Shown here one piece after another: positions 7,732-16,140 of a DNA stretch of 60,391 nucleotides. Location of the stretch: NCBI GenBank assembly GCA_018780265.1, contig JADMJV010000017.1, positions 82,302 to 142,692 of the forward strand. The letters run 5' to 3'. The number at the start of each line of letters is the position of its first letter. Position 1 is the first letter of the stretch. A program made the position numbers and the translations under genes. Below the pieces are notes generated by a model that worked only from the letters and a program-made list of their open reading frames with translations, was not told the DNA's origin and searched no databases. The DNA comes from a bacterium. GTDB taxonomy: Bacteria; Vulcanimicrobiota; Xenobia; Xenobiales; JADMJV01.

Positions 7732-8979
7732 ATGGCCTTCTTTGGCAAAAAAACTCCTAAAGCTGCCGCCGAGCCTTCCAAGGCTGAACTCGCACTGCTT
7801 AACTCCAACGATTGGGGCGACGAGATCACCGAACAGGTGCAGGAACTGACGGCCGTAGAGAAGGCTGCCGAGGCCGCCCCAGAGCGAGTCTACACGCTAC
7901 CTACCAACTATACCCTGCAGGATATGCTGGAACTGATGGTGGACTCCGAGGGATCCGATCTACATCTTTCAGTCGGCAACCCCCCGGCAATTCGGGTACA
8001 TGGTCGCCTTACGTTCACGCAGGCCCAGGTGTTGGATCAGGCCCGCGCCGAAGCCCTGCTACTGCCGCTCATCTCCAAAGAGAAAGTGGCCCAATACCAG
8101 CAAACCGGCCACCTGGACTTCTCTTACGAAATTGCCAATCTGGCTCGTTTTCGCGGTAATTTGTTTCGCCAAATGCGCGGAATGGCGGCGGTTTTCCGTG
8201 TGATTCCCAAAAACATTCCGACCATGGAACAACTGAAGCTGCCAGGCGTCATCCGCACCCTGTGCCAGGAGCACCAGGGGCTGATCCTGGTGACCGGGCC
8301 AACCGGTTCGGGCAAATCGACCACGCTGGCTTCGATGATCAACTTCATCAATGCCACCCGCAAGGCTCACATCATTACCATCGAAGACCCTATCGAGTTT
8401 TTTCACAAAAGCCAGAAGTCGCTGATCGACCACCGCGAGGTGGGAGAGCATGCCATGTCCTTTGCCGATGGCCTGCGTGCCAGCCTGCGCGAAGACCCCG
8501 ACATCATTCTGGTCGGCGAAATGCGCGACCTGGAAACCATCTACAACGCCATCAAGGCGGCCGAGACGGGCCACCTTGTCTTCGCCACCCTGCACACCAA
8601 CTCGGCAGCCAAGACGGTGGACCGCATCATCGACGTTTTTCCGGGCAAACAACAACCCCAAATTCGGGCCATGCTATCGGAGTCGCTCAAGGCCGTTATC
8701 GCTCAACAGCTGCTGCGCACCATTGGCGGTTCAGGCCGAGTTGCCGCCCACGAAATCCTGATTTCACGCAGCGGGTTCCCGGCCATGGTTCGTGAAGCCA
8801 AGACCAGCCAGATCAACAACTACATTATGACCAACAAAGAAGAGGGAATGCAGTCGATGGACGCTTGCCTGGTCGATCTACTCCGCCAAAAGCGGATCTC
8901 GCTGGACACCGCCAAGGATCTGATGACGGACCCACTTTTCTTCAAAACTCAAGGATTCCCGATCGATATTCCGCACTGA
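7732..8979 (+). CDS. Second PilT/PilU-like ATPase with an N-terminal extension
   Basis: A 415-aa paralogue of the preceding gene. About 60 extra N-terminal residues, Lys/Ala/Glu-rich, precede the usual TLQDMLELMVDSEGSDLHLS. Walker A GPTGSGKST is at 189-197, followed by the Asp box TIEDPIEF, Walker B DPDIILVGEMRD and the His box ETGHLVFATLHTN. The AIRNLIRE region is altered (PAMVREAKTSQINNY), as in accessory PilU-type motors. Tandem pilT-pilU is a known arrangement in which PilU needs PilT to act. No PilB, PilC or major pilin gene lies beside them, so the rest of the machine must be encoded elsewhere. Confidence 0.9.
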   Translation: MAFFGKKTPKAAAEPSKAELALLNSNDWGDEITEQVQELTAVEKAAEAAPERVYTLPTNYTLQDMLELMVDSEGSDLHLSVGNPPAIRVHGRLTFTQAQVLDQARAEALLLPLISKEKVAQYQQTGHLDFSYEIANLARFRGNLFRQMRGMAAVFRVIPKNIPTMEQLKLPGVIRTLCQEHQGLILVTGPTGSGKSTTLASMINFINATRKAHIITIEDPIEFFHKSQKSLIDHREVGEHAMSFADGLRASLREDPDIILVGEMRDLETIYNAIKAAETGHLVFATLHTNSAAKTVDRIIDVFPGKQQPQIRAMLSESLKAVIAQQLLRTIGGSGRVAAHEILISRSGFPAMVREAKTSQINNYIMTNKEEGMQSMDACLVDLLRQKRISLDTAKDLMTDPLFFKTQGFPIDIPH

Positions 8980-9140
8980 CGAGAGTCGGCATCACGTGGT
9001 GCGAGTAGCCACGGCTCGGGATCTTCCATGGCTCCCCAAAGCCCGGCCACACAGAAAATCCCCGAAAGCCACGATAATTGAAGGATTTTCTTCAATCCTT
9101 GGGTAACGAAGGCATGAATCTTAGCAGCTATGGAGGAGTC

Positions 9141-10952
9141 ATGCGTAAAACCCTGGTGGCGGGGCTTCTCTTCATGCAAGCCCTTGGAGGCATCGGCTGG
9201 AGCGCTCCACCTCCCGACCCCAACCAGTCCGAAAACGGCCTGTGGGGGAACGTCACCGTGCAGGGCCCTACCACGCTGAGAATCAACGTACGCGGCCAGA
9301 AGCTCAGCATGCAGGCCTATTCCACCACGATGGGCGAAGAGTTCTTAGTGGCCGGCGACAGCCCGGAACTCCATCGTATCGCGGCCCTCTTTGGAGGAAA
9401 ATTTGAGTGGGACCCGGACAATTCTTGCCTGCGTTGCACCTGCAAAGGGATCACTCGCTCTCTGAAGCTGGACGAGCGCAAAGTTCAGGGACCTTCCTCG
9501 GTGCCCGGCGCTCAAGAAGCCGAACTGCCGCTACCCGCCCAGGTCATCGATGACAAAGGCTACTTTCCTCTGTCGGCTTTGGAAGACTTTCTGGATACCC
9601 GAGTCACCGTCCGCCCTAATCAACAAGTGTTTATCGAACCGTTGCTGCGCAGTGTCCGCTTCGAAGGCAGCGCGCGCAAACCGCGCTTGATACTGGACAC
9701 TACCGCACCGGTTACCTTTAAGACGTTCACCCTGAAAAGCCCTGATCGGTATGTCATCGATATCGCCGGAGCGGTCATCGATACCCCCAGTCTTACCGTG
9801 CAGCATCCTGACCTGGGCAACGTCCGACTGGGCCAATTCGAACTGGGACCGGCCATCACACGGGTGGTCGTGCCGATGGGCGACGGAGTGCAGGTACGCC
9901 AGGAAAGCTGGGGAGCCCGCGAATCGATGGCCTGGCAGCTGCAGATTCCCAAAGCTATGGCCCGCGCCGAAGTCGTGGACATCGAAGACGTCCGCATGGA
10001 AAAGACAGACAAAGGAAATCGACTGATCATCACCGGCAAAGAAGCCTTGCGCTATGAGTGGCAACGGCTGGGATCCCCCAATCCGCGCTGGTGGCTGGAC
10101 ATACCCCAGGCCAACCTGAAGAACGCCCGGCAAGAATTTGAAATCGCCGGAAAATTCAGCGGCTCGGTCCGACTCAGCCAGAATCAGCCGGCTCCCAACC
10201 CCGTGGTGCGCGTGGTCGTAGACCTCGACCAGGCGGTTGAAGTAACCACCAGCGCGGGCGAAAGTGATAAGCAATTGGTGATTGACATCCTGGACAAAGA
10301 GTTGGACGTCAGTTCAGCGCTGTCTAAAGGCCGAGGCTCAACGGCCCAGTCTGCCCTCACCGGCAGTGGCCTGATCGTGATCGACCCGGGCCATGGCGGA
10401 TCTGATTGTGGAGCCATCAACAAGGGACTGGGGCTGTGCGAAGCCTCGGTTACTCTGGACATCTGCAAACGTCTGACGCAAATCCTTAAAGGGCAAGGCT
10501 GGAACGTGGTGATGACCCGCACCAACGACGTAGACGTCTCCTATGCTGGCTCCAGCGCGCGCGAGGAGCTGGGTGCTCGCGTCAAGGTGGCCAATGAAGC
10601 CAAGGCCGACATGTTTCTCAGTATCCATTGCAACGCGTCGGTCAGTCCCTCCTCCAACGGAACCTCGCTTCACTACTACAAGCAAAGCGACTACGTATTG
10701 GCCAGCGAGCTTCAGCAGGCCGTATTGAGCAGCACAGGACGAGTTAATCGCGGACTGCAGGCCAATCGCTTCTATGTACTGGCTCACACTCAGATGCCGG
10801 CGGTGCTGGTGGAAACGGCTTTTCTAACCAACGCGTCCGAAGGGGCGCTGCTCAACGACCCCTCCTACCGCCAGAAAATTGCCGAAGGCCTGGCTCAAGG
10901 ACTGCGTCAATACGCCTCCCGGCAGCTTAACTGGGGAACGGCCAGCAAATAG
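9141..10952 (+). CDS. N-acetylmuramoyl-L-alanine amidase with AMIN domain (AmiC-like)
   Basis: A secreted 603-aa peptidoglycan amidase that cleaves the bond between MurNAc and L-Ala. Order: signal peptide (MRKTLVAGLLFMQALG then GWSA), a copper-amine-oxidase-N-like region at about 40-160, one or two AMIN (envelope-targeting) modules at about 170-380, then a zinc Amidase_3 domain. Zinc and catalytic residues are H418 (DPGHGG), E434, H496 (SIHCNAS) and E558 (LVETAFLTN). The start is at 9141 because GGAGGAG lies 2 nt upstream and the signal peptide begins there. The stop overlaps uppP by one base. AMIN domains commonly direct amidases to septa or pilus secretin sites. Confidence 0.9.
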   Translation: MRKTLVAGLLFMQALGGIGWSAPPPDPNQSENGLWGNVTVQGPTTLRINVRGQKLSMQAYSTTMGEEFLVAGDSPELHRIAALFGGKFEWDPDNSCLRCTCKGITRSLKLDERKVQGPSSVPGAQEAELPLPAQVIDDKGYFPLSALEDFLDTRVTVRPNQQVFIEPLLRSVRFEGSARKPRLILDTTAPVTFKTFTLKSPDRYVIDIAGAVIDTPSLTVQHPDLGNVRLGQFELGPAITRVVVPMGDGVQVRQESWGARESMAWQLQIPKAMARAEVVDIEDVRMEKTDKGNRLIITGKEALRYEWQRLGSPNPRWWLDIPQANLKNARQEFEIAGKFSGSVRLSQNQPAPNPVVRVVVDLDQAVEVTTSAGESDKQLVIDILDKELDVSSALSKGRGSTAQSALTGSGLIVIDPGHGGSDCGAINKGLGLCEASVTLDICKRLTQILKGQGWNVVMTRTNDVDVSYAGSSAREELGARVKVANEAKADMFLSIHCNASVSPSSNGTSLHYYKQSDYVLASELQQAVLSSTGRVNRGLQANRFYVLAHTQMPAVLVETAFLTNASEGALLNDPSYRQKIAEGLAQGLRQYASRQLNWGTASK

Positions 10953-11803
10953 TGGACGTGGCCCAAGCCCCGGTCTGGTTTCAGGCCGTTGTGCTGGGCC
11001 TGGTTCAAGGGCTGACCGAATTTCTACCGGTCTCGAGTTCTGGTCACCTGGTGTTGATTCCGCTGCTGACAAACTGGCATCATCTGGGCAAAGAGTTCGA
11101 CGTGGCCCTGCACTTTGGCACACTGGTGGCCATTGTTGTCTACTTTCAAGAAGACGTGGCCGTGCTCTTTGAGGGGCTGTTTGGCCTGCTGCGCCGAATT
11201 CGCTCGCGCAATTGGTTCGACCTTAGCGTGGCCGAGAGACTGACTTTCCATGTGGCCATTGCCTCGCTGCCAGCCGGAGCTCTGGGTTTTTTTTGTAAGG
11301 ATTTCTTAGAGAAATACTTCGACAATATGGGCTCGATCGCCCTATTTCTGGCACTTTTTGGACTACTCATGGGAGTGGCTCAACGGGCTGGCAGTCAACG
11401 CTACGACAACCTTGACGATGTCACCGTGACCGGCGCATTCCTGTTGGGCTGCGCCCAGGCCGCGGCTCTGATGCCCGGGGTGTCCCGCTCCGGGTCGACC
11501 ATGAGCATGGCCTTGCTACTGGGACTGAGGCGCGACCAGGCAGCCCGTTTCAGTTTCTTAATGGCCCTGCCGGTCACCGCCGCCGCCTGCTTGCTCAAGG
11601 GCTACAAGATCATCCGAATCGCCGACAGCCAGGTATGGTGGCCCTGCGCCATTGGCATAGCGGTCTCGGGGTTCAGCGGTTGGTTGTGCATCCGATTTCT
11701 GTTGAGCTACTTAAGAATCCACACTTTTACACCCTTCATCCTCTATCGTCTGGCTCTGGCCGGCTTCCTGGTAGCCTGGATGCTGACGCACGTATCCCGG
11801 TAG
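10952..11803 (+). CDS. uppP: Undecaprenyl-diphosphate phosphatase (BacA/UppP)
   Basis: A 283-aa polytopic membrane enzyme that dephosphorylates undecaprenyl diphosphate, recycling the lipid carrier for peptidoglycan and other envelope polymers. Diagnostic motifs: GLVQGLTEFLPVSSSGHL (E23, the Ser run and H32) and PGVSRSGSTM with R179 as catalytic arginine. Length and helix pattern fit the family (about 270-280 aa, eight helices). The GTG start overlaps the amidase stop (TAGTG), so the two wall-metabolism genes are co-transcribed. Confidence 0.95.
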   Translation: MDVAQAPVWFQAVVLGLVQGLTEFLPVSSSGHLVLIPLLTNWHHLGKEFDVALHFGTLVAIVVYFQEDVAVLFEGLFGLLRRIRSRNWFDLSVAERLTFHVAIASLPAGALGFFCKDFLEKYFDNMGSIALFLALFGLLMGVAQRAGSQRYDNLDDVTVTGAFLLGCAQAAALMPGVSRSGSTMSMALLLGLRRDQAARFSFLMALPVTAAACLLKGYKIIRIADSQVWWPCAIGIAVSGFSGWLCIRFLLSYLRIHTFTPFILYRLALAGFLVAWMLTHVSR

Positions 11804-11836
11804 GTCCCCAGCCAAAGGGCGAGGAAGGGCGCGTCC

Positions 11837-13024
11837 ATGCCCATTGCACCCGGGGATTTTGGCAAAAGCTGGCGCCTGAGCGACGGGCGTTCCATCGTGC
11901 TGCGCAACGCCAGGGTCGAAGAGGCTGAGGCCATACGCCACCTGTACACCTCTCAATATGGCGACCGCTACACGCTATCCGAAGTGATGGACCCGCACAA
12001 AAACCTGGAGGTGTTGACCAGCCCTGACTGGCACTGGATTCTGGCCGAATGCGAAGGCCAGTTGGTCGCCTCCTTGATTTTTGGAATGGAGCGCATTCAT
12101 CGGCTGGGCAAAGCCCTGGGAGGGGTGGTCCTGCCCGATATGCGCGGCCACAAAGTCATGCGGGTCATGCTGGAGGAAGGTCTGCGCCTGCACCTGCGCG
12201 AGGGTGGCCCCATGGACGTGGTCTACGCAGTAGTGCGCACTTTTATCAGCCTCTCCTTTCACCACGACCTGGCCCACCTGGGCTTTGTCGACACCGGCAT
12301 CTTCCCCAACGTGCGCAAAGTGGCTCAGTACGAAACCCACGGATTGAAGGTACTGCTGGCTCCCCACGCCAAGGAAATACGCAGATCTACCCCCTTGCTC
12401 ATCCCCCAATTGCAGGATCTTTACGAAATCGTGCGAGCTCGGATGGGACTGGAGCGAGCCAACATTATTCGGTGGGAACCCGGCCGGCCCAGCCAGGAGC
12501 GGGTGGCTCTGAGTCCGCTACTGGAAGCTCAATCCACTTCCAGGCGCAAATTTCTGCACCAGACCACGCGGCGCCAGGTATTCAACTTCTTTCCGCTGCA
12601 CGGTCCCGACCTGATCCTGATCGACGCCTCACGTCAGGTACGGGCCTTTCTATCTTTTCAGGCCAAAGATGGCCATGCTACCATCCTGGGCTTCACCCCC
12701 GGTGCTTATGCCCGCGATGTGGTCCTCAATTCGGTGACGGACTACTGCGAACAGATGGGCTGCATCTATCTGGAACTGCTGGTTCCGGCTTACGAGCCGC
12801 GCCTGCAGGCCGAGGCCTACCAGGCCGGCTTTCTACCCTGCGCTTACTTTCCGGCTGCCTATCGGGGCAACGACGGGCTGCGCCACGACTACGTGGTGTG
12901 GTCAAAAACCTACGTGCCTCTGCACTTTAGGGGCCTGCGCCTGACCGAAGAGTCCAAGCCCTATCTACTAGAATTCTTCAAGCTGTACACCTCAAGTTTA
13001 TGGGAAGACCTGATGGATGGCTGA
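11837..13024 (+). CDS. Protein with two GNAT-like acyltransferase domains
   Basis: A 395-aa cytoplasmic protein. The first ~190 residues look like a GNAT N-acetyltransferase: an N-terminal strand, a VEEAEAIRHLY helix, the ILAECEGQLVASLIFG beta hairpin, then a RGHKVMRVMLEEGLRL helix in the acetyl-CoA position. The second half repeats the fold in weaker form (RAFLSFQAKDGHATILG, then ARDVVLNSVTDYCEQMGCIYLELLV). The canonical Q/R-x-x-G-x-G/A is not clearly kept, so activity is uncertain. It lies 33 nt after uppP and may belong to the same transcript. The substrate is unknown; an envelope role is only contextual. Confidence 0.65.
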   Translation: MPIAPGDFGKSWRLSDGRSIVLRNARVEEAEAIRHLYTSQYGDRYTLSEVMDPHKNLEVLTSPDWHWILAECEGQLVASLIFGMERIHRLGKALGGVVLPDMRGHKVMRVMLEEGLRLHLREGGPMDVVYAVVRTFISLSFHHDLAHLGFVDTGIFPNVRKVAQYETHGLKVLLAPHAKEIRRSTPLLIPQLQDLYEIVRARMGLERANIIRWEPGRPSQERVALSPLLEAQSTSRRKFLHQTTRRQVFNFFPLHGPDLILIDASRQVRAFLSFQAKDGHATILGFTPGAYARDVVLNSVTDYCEQMGCIYLELLVPAYEPRLQAEAYQAGFLPCAYFPAAYRGNDGLRHDYVVWSKTYVPLHFRGLRLTEESKPYLLEFFKLYTSSLWEDLMDG

Positions 13025-13631
13025 TTTGCACCGCTTTCTTACGCGCGCTGGTGAAGAATGGAGGCGCAGCCGGGGCTCCATCGACCAGCTTTGCGCCGGC
13101 AGACAGCAACTGTCGCCTCACCCTCATCTGCAGGACTGGTTTATGGCCGCCATGCGCGAAGCTCTGGCCTGGCACTGCCTGCGCGACCAGGAGTTGGCCC
13201 TGGTCTGCCTTCAGACCAACTGCCGCCCTCGCGACCTGCGATTCTATGCCGACCTCCAGCGAATTCCAGAAACCCAAAACCTGCTGCACAGCCCCCAGCA
13301 CGAGGCCCGCGACCTGCGCCGGTGGAGTAAGGTCGCCGACCACTCCCTGTGCGATCTGGGCTGGAGCCGTTCGCGCCGGCGCCAACCCAAAGGGGATCTC
13401 CCCTTGGAAGCGCACAACCACGAGTCCATCGAAGTGACTTTGGTGGCCAACTGCGGCCAGGGAAACTGGCATCTGCCCAGGGCAGTCCGCTTTGAAGGCC
13501 GGCGCTGCTACACACCATGCTTTGCCAGTCGCTCGCTGCTATGCTGGCCAGTCAAAACAGTTTTCAAACAGGAGCGCTGCTCCTGTGGCAGGAGCGGTCA
13601 ATGGTACGCCCATCCGTCAACAAACAGTTAA
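13017..13631 (+). CDS. Hypothetical protein
   Basis: Not recognised. The ATG overlaps the end of the double-GNAT gene by 8 nt, which argues for a real, coupled gene. About 204 aa, rich in Arg, Leu, Cys and His. The first ~90 residues are helical (RFLTRAGEEWRRSRGS, then FMAAMREALAWHCLRDQELA) and the rest has scattered Cys without a clear zinc motif. The last ~40 residues look less protein-like, so the true end could be earlier through a frameshift. The opposite strand is also open here, which lowers confidence. Confidence 0.45.
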   Translation: MADLHRFLTRAGEEWRRSRGSIDQLCAGRQQLSPHPHLQDWFMAAMREALAWHCLRDQELALVCLQTNCRPRDLRFYADLQRIPETQNLLHSPQHEARDLRRWSKVADHSLCDLGWSRSRRRQPKGDLPLEAHNHESIEVTLVANCGQGNWHLPRAVRFEGRRCYTPCFASRSLLCWPVKTVFKQERCSCGRSGQWYAHPSTNS

Positions 13632-13654
13632 CAAAAAGTTTTTATCCATGACCC

Positions 13655-13683
13655 TTAACTAATCGTGAGGGGCGTGTGATAAT
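13655..13683 (+). promoter_or_regulatory. Extended -10 promoter for the small 85-aa gene
   Basis: TTAACT (13655-13660), a 17-bp spacer and GATAAT (13678-13683), with TG at 13675-13676 forming an extended -10. It is the best promoter-like match I noticed in the window. It is followed by about 45 nt of leader with GGAGGT (13714-13719) 9 nt before the ATG. Confidence 0.6.
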
Positions 13684-13728
13684 AAATCCAAGAAGAAGAC
13701 TTCACACAAACTCGGAGGTATAAATCAA

Positions 13729-13986
13729 ATGGCAGTTCCCCTTATGGCAGGTTTGATGATCGCTCAAGGCGTTATGGGCATCGGCAGTCAGGTTGTTGGG
13801 ATGATCCAGCAGTCCAAAATGGCTGAAGAGAACAAAAAGATGCAGAAAAAGATGTCAGAAGACTTCGCCAAAAGCAACAGCGCCATCACGGCGCAGTTCG
13901 CTGCATCCTCCGGTCTTAGCGCCAACGTCGGTGGCGCTGTGGGCAACCAGCAGCAAGGTCAGGGTGGTTTCCCCAGTTACGTATAA
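13729..13986 (+). CDS. Small 85-aa protein with hydrophobic N-terminus, unknown function
   Basis: Not recognised. A hydrophobic, Met/Gly-rich N-terminus (MAVPLMAGLMIAQGVMG) is followed by a Lys/Glu/Met-rich helix (about 28-50) and a Gln/Gly-rich tail. It is a strong monocistronic unit: extended -10 promoter, perfect GGAGGT site and an intrinsic terminator right after the stop, all suggesting high expression. Its first 17 residues share nine identities with the start of the DUF1521 protein at 38.8-40 kb (M-A-x-P-L-x-x-x-L-M-x-A-x-x-x-M-G), which may be a shared export or membrane-association signal (inference). There is no AxA cleavage site. Confidence 0.75.
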   Translation: MAVPLMAGLMIAQGVMGIGSQVVGMIQQSKMAEENKKMQKKMSEDFAKSNSAITAQFAASSGLSANVGGAVGNQQQGQGGFPSYV

Positions 13987-14009
13987 CCCTTCCCGATATC
14001 TCTGAGAGA

Positions 14010-14036
14010 GGCCCGGTCTAACCACCGGGCCTTTAT
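14010..14036 (+). terminator. Rho-independent terminator after the 85-aa gene
   Basis: GGCCCGGT (14010-14017), a 6-nt loop and ACCGGGCC (14024-14031) make an 8-bp GC-rich stem, followed by TTTAT. It lies 24 nt after the stop. Confidence 0.8.
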
Positions 14037-14116
14037 CATTTCCAGGGCTTCCATGGTCAGATTGGCGACAGGTGTCAGGGCAATCTTGTGGAACTGGGGC
14101 CGTCTGTGAGGTGTCG

Positions 14117-14755
14117 ATGATCGCTTGTTTCAAATGTGGCCACGAGAATGAGGATGGGCAAAAGTATTGCGCCTGTGGAGCATTGCTCCCGCAAATGGCT
14201 CCAACTGGGAGCCAGGGCTCCGGCAACCTGGACCTGGACGAAGATACGGAATACATCAAGCCGACCGAGCATTTCCCCTCGGCCGAGATGCTGGCTCTGG
14301 CCTGGGCCCTGCATGACTTCCTCGAAGAGGGCGCCGAAATCGAGGGGTTTCTGGACGTCTACGAAGTGATCAAGACGCGTCTGGAAAACTACAACCAGAA
14401 TCTCCATCAAGAATCGCTTGAATTCATCACCAATGATCGAAACATCGATCCAGACGATTCTTACCCCAAACAGATTCAATACCTGATTGTGCGCGGCAGT
14501 GCCCTGGCCGAAGAAGGCATCGCCTCCGTGGAACGTTTCCTGGACGCGCTTGACGAGGACAAGGTTCAGGCCGAGGACGGTAAAGATGGCGTGGCCAAAA
14601 TCGTCCAGGCCAACGACCACTTCCTACTTGCGCTGCATATGTCGATGACTCGCACCGAGACCATTGCTGCCGTTGCCAAAGCCCGCGGACTCGACCTCAA
14701 CAATCCAGATGCCAACCAGGTCGAAGAAGAAGAGGCCGTTGGCGCTGAGGAGTAG
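14117..14755 (+). CDS. Zinc-ribbon protein with acidic helical body, unknown function
   Basis: A 212-aa cytoplasmic protein. It starts with a small zinc ribbon, C4xxC7 then C18xC20 (CFKCGHENEDGQKYCACG). An acidic, helical body follows (LAWALHDFLEEGAEIEGF, FLDVYEVIKTRLENYNQ) and the protein ends in a Glu-rich tail. I do not recognise the body. The ATG at 14117 is chosen because the ribbon begins there and GAGGTG lies 5 nt upstream; an earlier ATG at 14072 would add a poor-quality extension. It is monocistronic between the 14.0 kb terminator and convergent Uma2 genes. Confidence 0.75.
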   Translation: MIACFKCGHENEDGQKYCACGALLPQMAPTGSQGSGNLDLDEDTEYIKPTEHFPSAEMLALAWALHDFLEEGAEIEGFLDVYEVIKTRLENYNQNLHQESLEFITNDRNIDPDDSYPKQIQYLIVRGSALAEEGIASVERFLDALDEDKVQAEDGKDGVAKIVQANDHFLLALHMSMTRTETIAAVAKARGLDLNNPDANQVEEEEAVGAEE

Positions 14756-14789
14756 TATCGCACGAGACTTATGGTGTCTTGATCCAACT

Positions 14790-15365
14790 CTAGTCCTCAA
14801 GAAATTCGACGCCGTCGTAGATCTCCGTTAGGGGCAATTCCACTTTGATCTCTGGCAGCGGCAGGGTGGCGTCAAGGCCCTCCCAGACCTCCCTGACAAA
14901 ACCGTGGTCGGTTCTGCGGAAAGCGACCAGCGCCGGGGTACTGGTTTCAACCAGCAGGTAAACGGCCAGGGATGGGATGGAGAGGTAAGCGTCCTTCTTC
15001 TCACCGAGGTCGGTTCGCCGAGTGGACTCGGACAGGACTTCCACGATCACCGCCGGTTCGTCCTGGTATACCTCTTGGGGTGGGTTCGGGCGGCAAACCA
15101 CAGATGCATCTGGATAATAGAATCGAGTCTGCCCGGGCAACCTGATTCGAATTTTGGTGTCCGAGTTAAAGGTACGACAGGGTTGTCCGCGTAGCTGGCT
15201 CCAGAGAGCGGCCGAGATGTTGGTGGCAACCAGATTGTGAACGTTGCGGGCCCCGCTCATAGCGTAGACCACGCCGCCCAGGTATTCGTGTTTAACCGGC
15301 GAGTTTCTCTCGGTCTCGAGATATTCTTGGACTGACAGGAGAACGAATTGTCTGGCCGCGCTCAC
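14790..15365 (-). CDS. Uma2-family (DUF820) putative restriction-like endonuclease
   Basis: A 191-aa protein of the Uma2 family, which adopts a PD-(D/E)xK nuclease fold. The pattern is clear: an N-terminal HEYLGGVVYAMSG beta hairpin, FYYPDASVV with the first acidic residue, then PAVIVEVLSEST with the E-x-x-S element. GTG start. Uma2 proteins are abundant in cyanobacteria and some other lineages, often as paralogue sets with no known biological role. A second copy lies 111 nt upstream, transcribed the same way. Confidence 0.88.
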   Translation of the reverse strand: MSAARQFVLLSVQEYLETERNSPVKHEYLGGVVYAMSGARNVHNLVATNISAALWSQLRGQPCRTFNSDTKIRIRLPGQTRFYYPDASVVCRPNPPQEVYQDEPAVIVEVLSESTRRTDLGEKKDAYLSIPSLAVYLLVETSTPALVAFRRTDHGFVREVWEGLDATLPLPEIKVELPLTEIYDGVEFLED

Positions 15366-15476
15366 CTTGTCAGTCTAACCGTTTTGCTCAGGCTTCAGCA
15401 ACAGGTGAAGTGAGGTGTTCGCGTCAGAATACTCTTCCGCGATCGGTCCCGTAGACAAGCCCTGGGCAACGAATCA

Positions 15477-16034
15477 TTAGTCAACTTCTAAAGGTGCAAA
15501 ATACTGCCCAAGCTCAAGCCTTTGACCTTGAAACTCCCAACTGTCTTCGCTGCTAAGCGACTCCAAATGGTAGCGTCCGTTGTTGAGAGTCAGGACCTCA
15601 AAGCTGTCAATTTCAGGGTCCACCAAAAGGTAAAAAAGAACTCCATTCTGAGCGTAGCAATTGAGCTTTTTTAGCCGATCTAGCGAACGTGTTGCAGGGG
15701 AAAGGATCTCGGCCAACAGGTGAGGAACGCCCTCTATATAGCTTTTCTTTATCATCCATCCTTGATCACGCTGTAAGAAGATGAGATCTGGCTGGACGGG
15801 GCTGCAGCCGGGCATCAACAGGTCCATGGGGGCATTGAAGATGAATCCTTTACCTTCTAACTGAAACTGGTAGAAGAAGAACTGCAGCCTGAGGGACAAG
15901 AGCTGGTGTCGACTGGCTGGCGAAGGAGACACGTAGAGAACTCCATCGATAATCTCGTAGCGCTGACCGTCGACTGGTAGTCGCAAACTGTCTTCATAGG
16001 TCCAAACCTTGTGACGATCAATCAGCATTGCCAT
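15477..16034 (-). CDS. Second Uma2-family (DUF820) putative endonuclease
   Basis: A 185-aa paralogue of the preceding gene. Motifs: GQRYEIIDGVLYVSPSP at the N-terminus, VQPDLIFLQ for the acidic pair, and PHLLAEILSPATRSLDR for the ExxS segment. I place the start at the ATG at 16034, because residues further upstream in the same frame look non-homologous (Arg/Trp/Cys-rich) and overlap the next gene. The ribosome site is weak (GGAGAAG some 12 nt upstream). Predicted metal-dependent nuclease; target and role unknown. Confidence 0.85.
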   Translation of the reverse strand: MAMLIDRHKVWTYEDSLRLPVDGQRYEIIDGVLYVSPSPASRHQLLSLRLQFFFYQFQLEGKGFIFNAPMDLLMPGCSPVQPDLIFLQRDQGWMIKKSYIEGVPHLLAEILSPATRSLDRLKKLNCYAQNGVLFYLLVDPEIDSFEVLTLNNGRYHLESLSSEDSWEFQGQRLELGQYFAPLEVD

Positions 16035-16140
16035 GCTGCCATATTCTTCTCCAACACCAGGCTTCCCGCTGCTGGTCTCTACGGAGCAAGCCGATTGCCC
16101 GAGCGAAATGCACTTTCCACGACCATCGACCAGGACGTGA

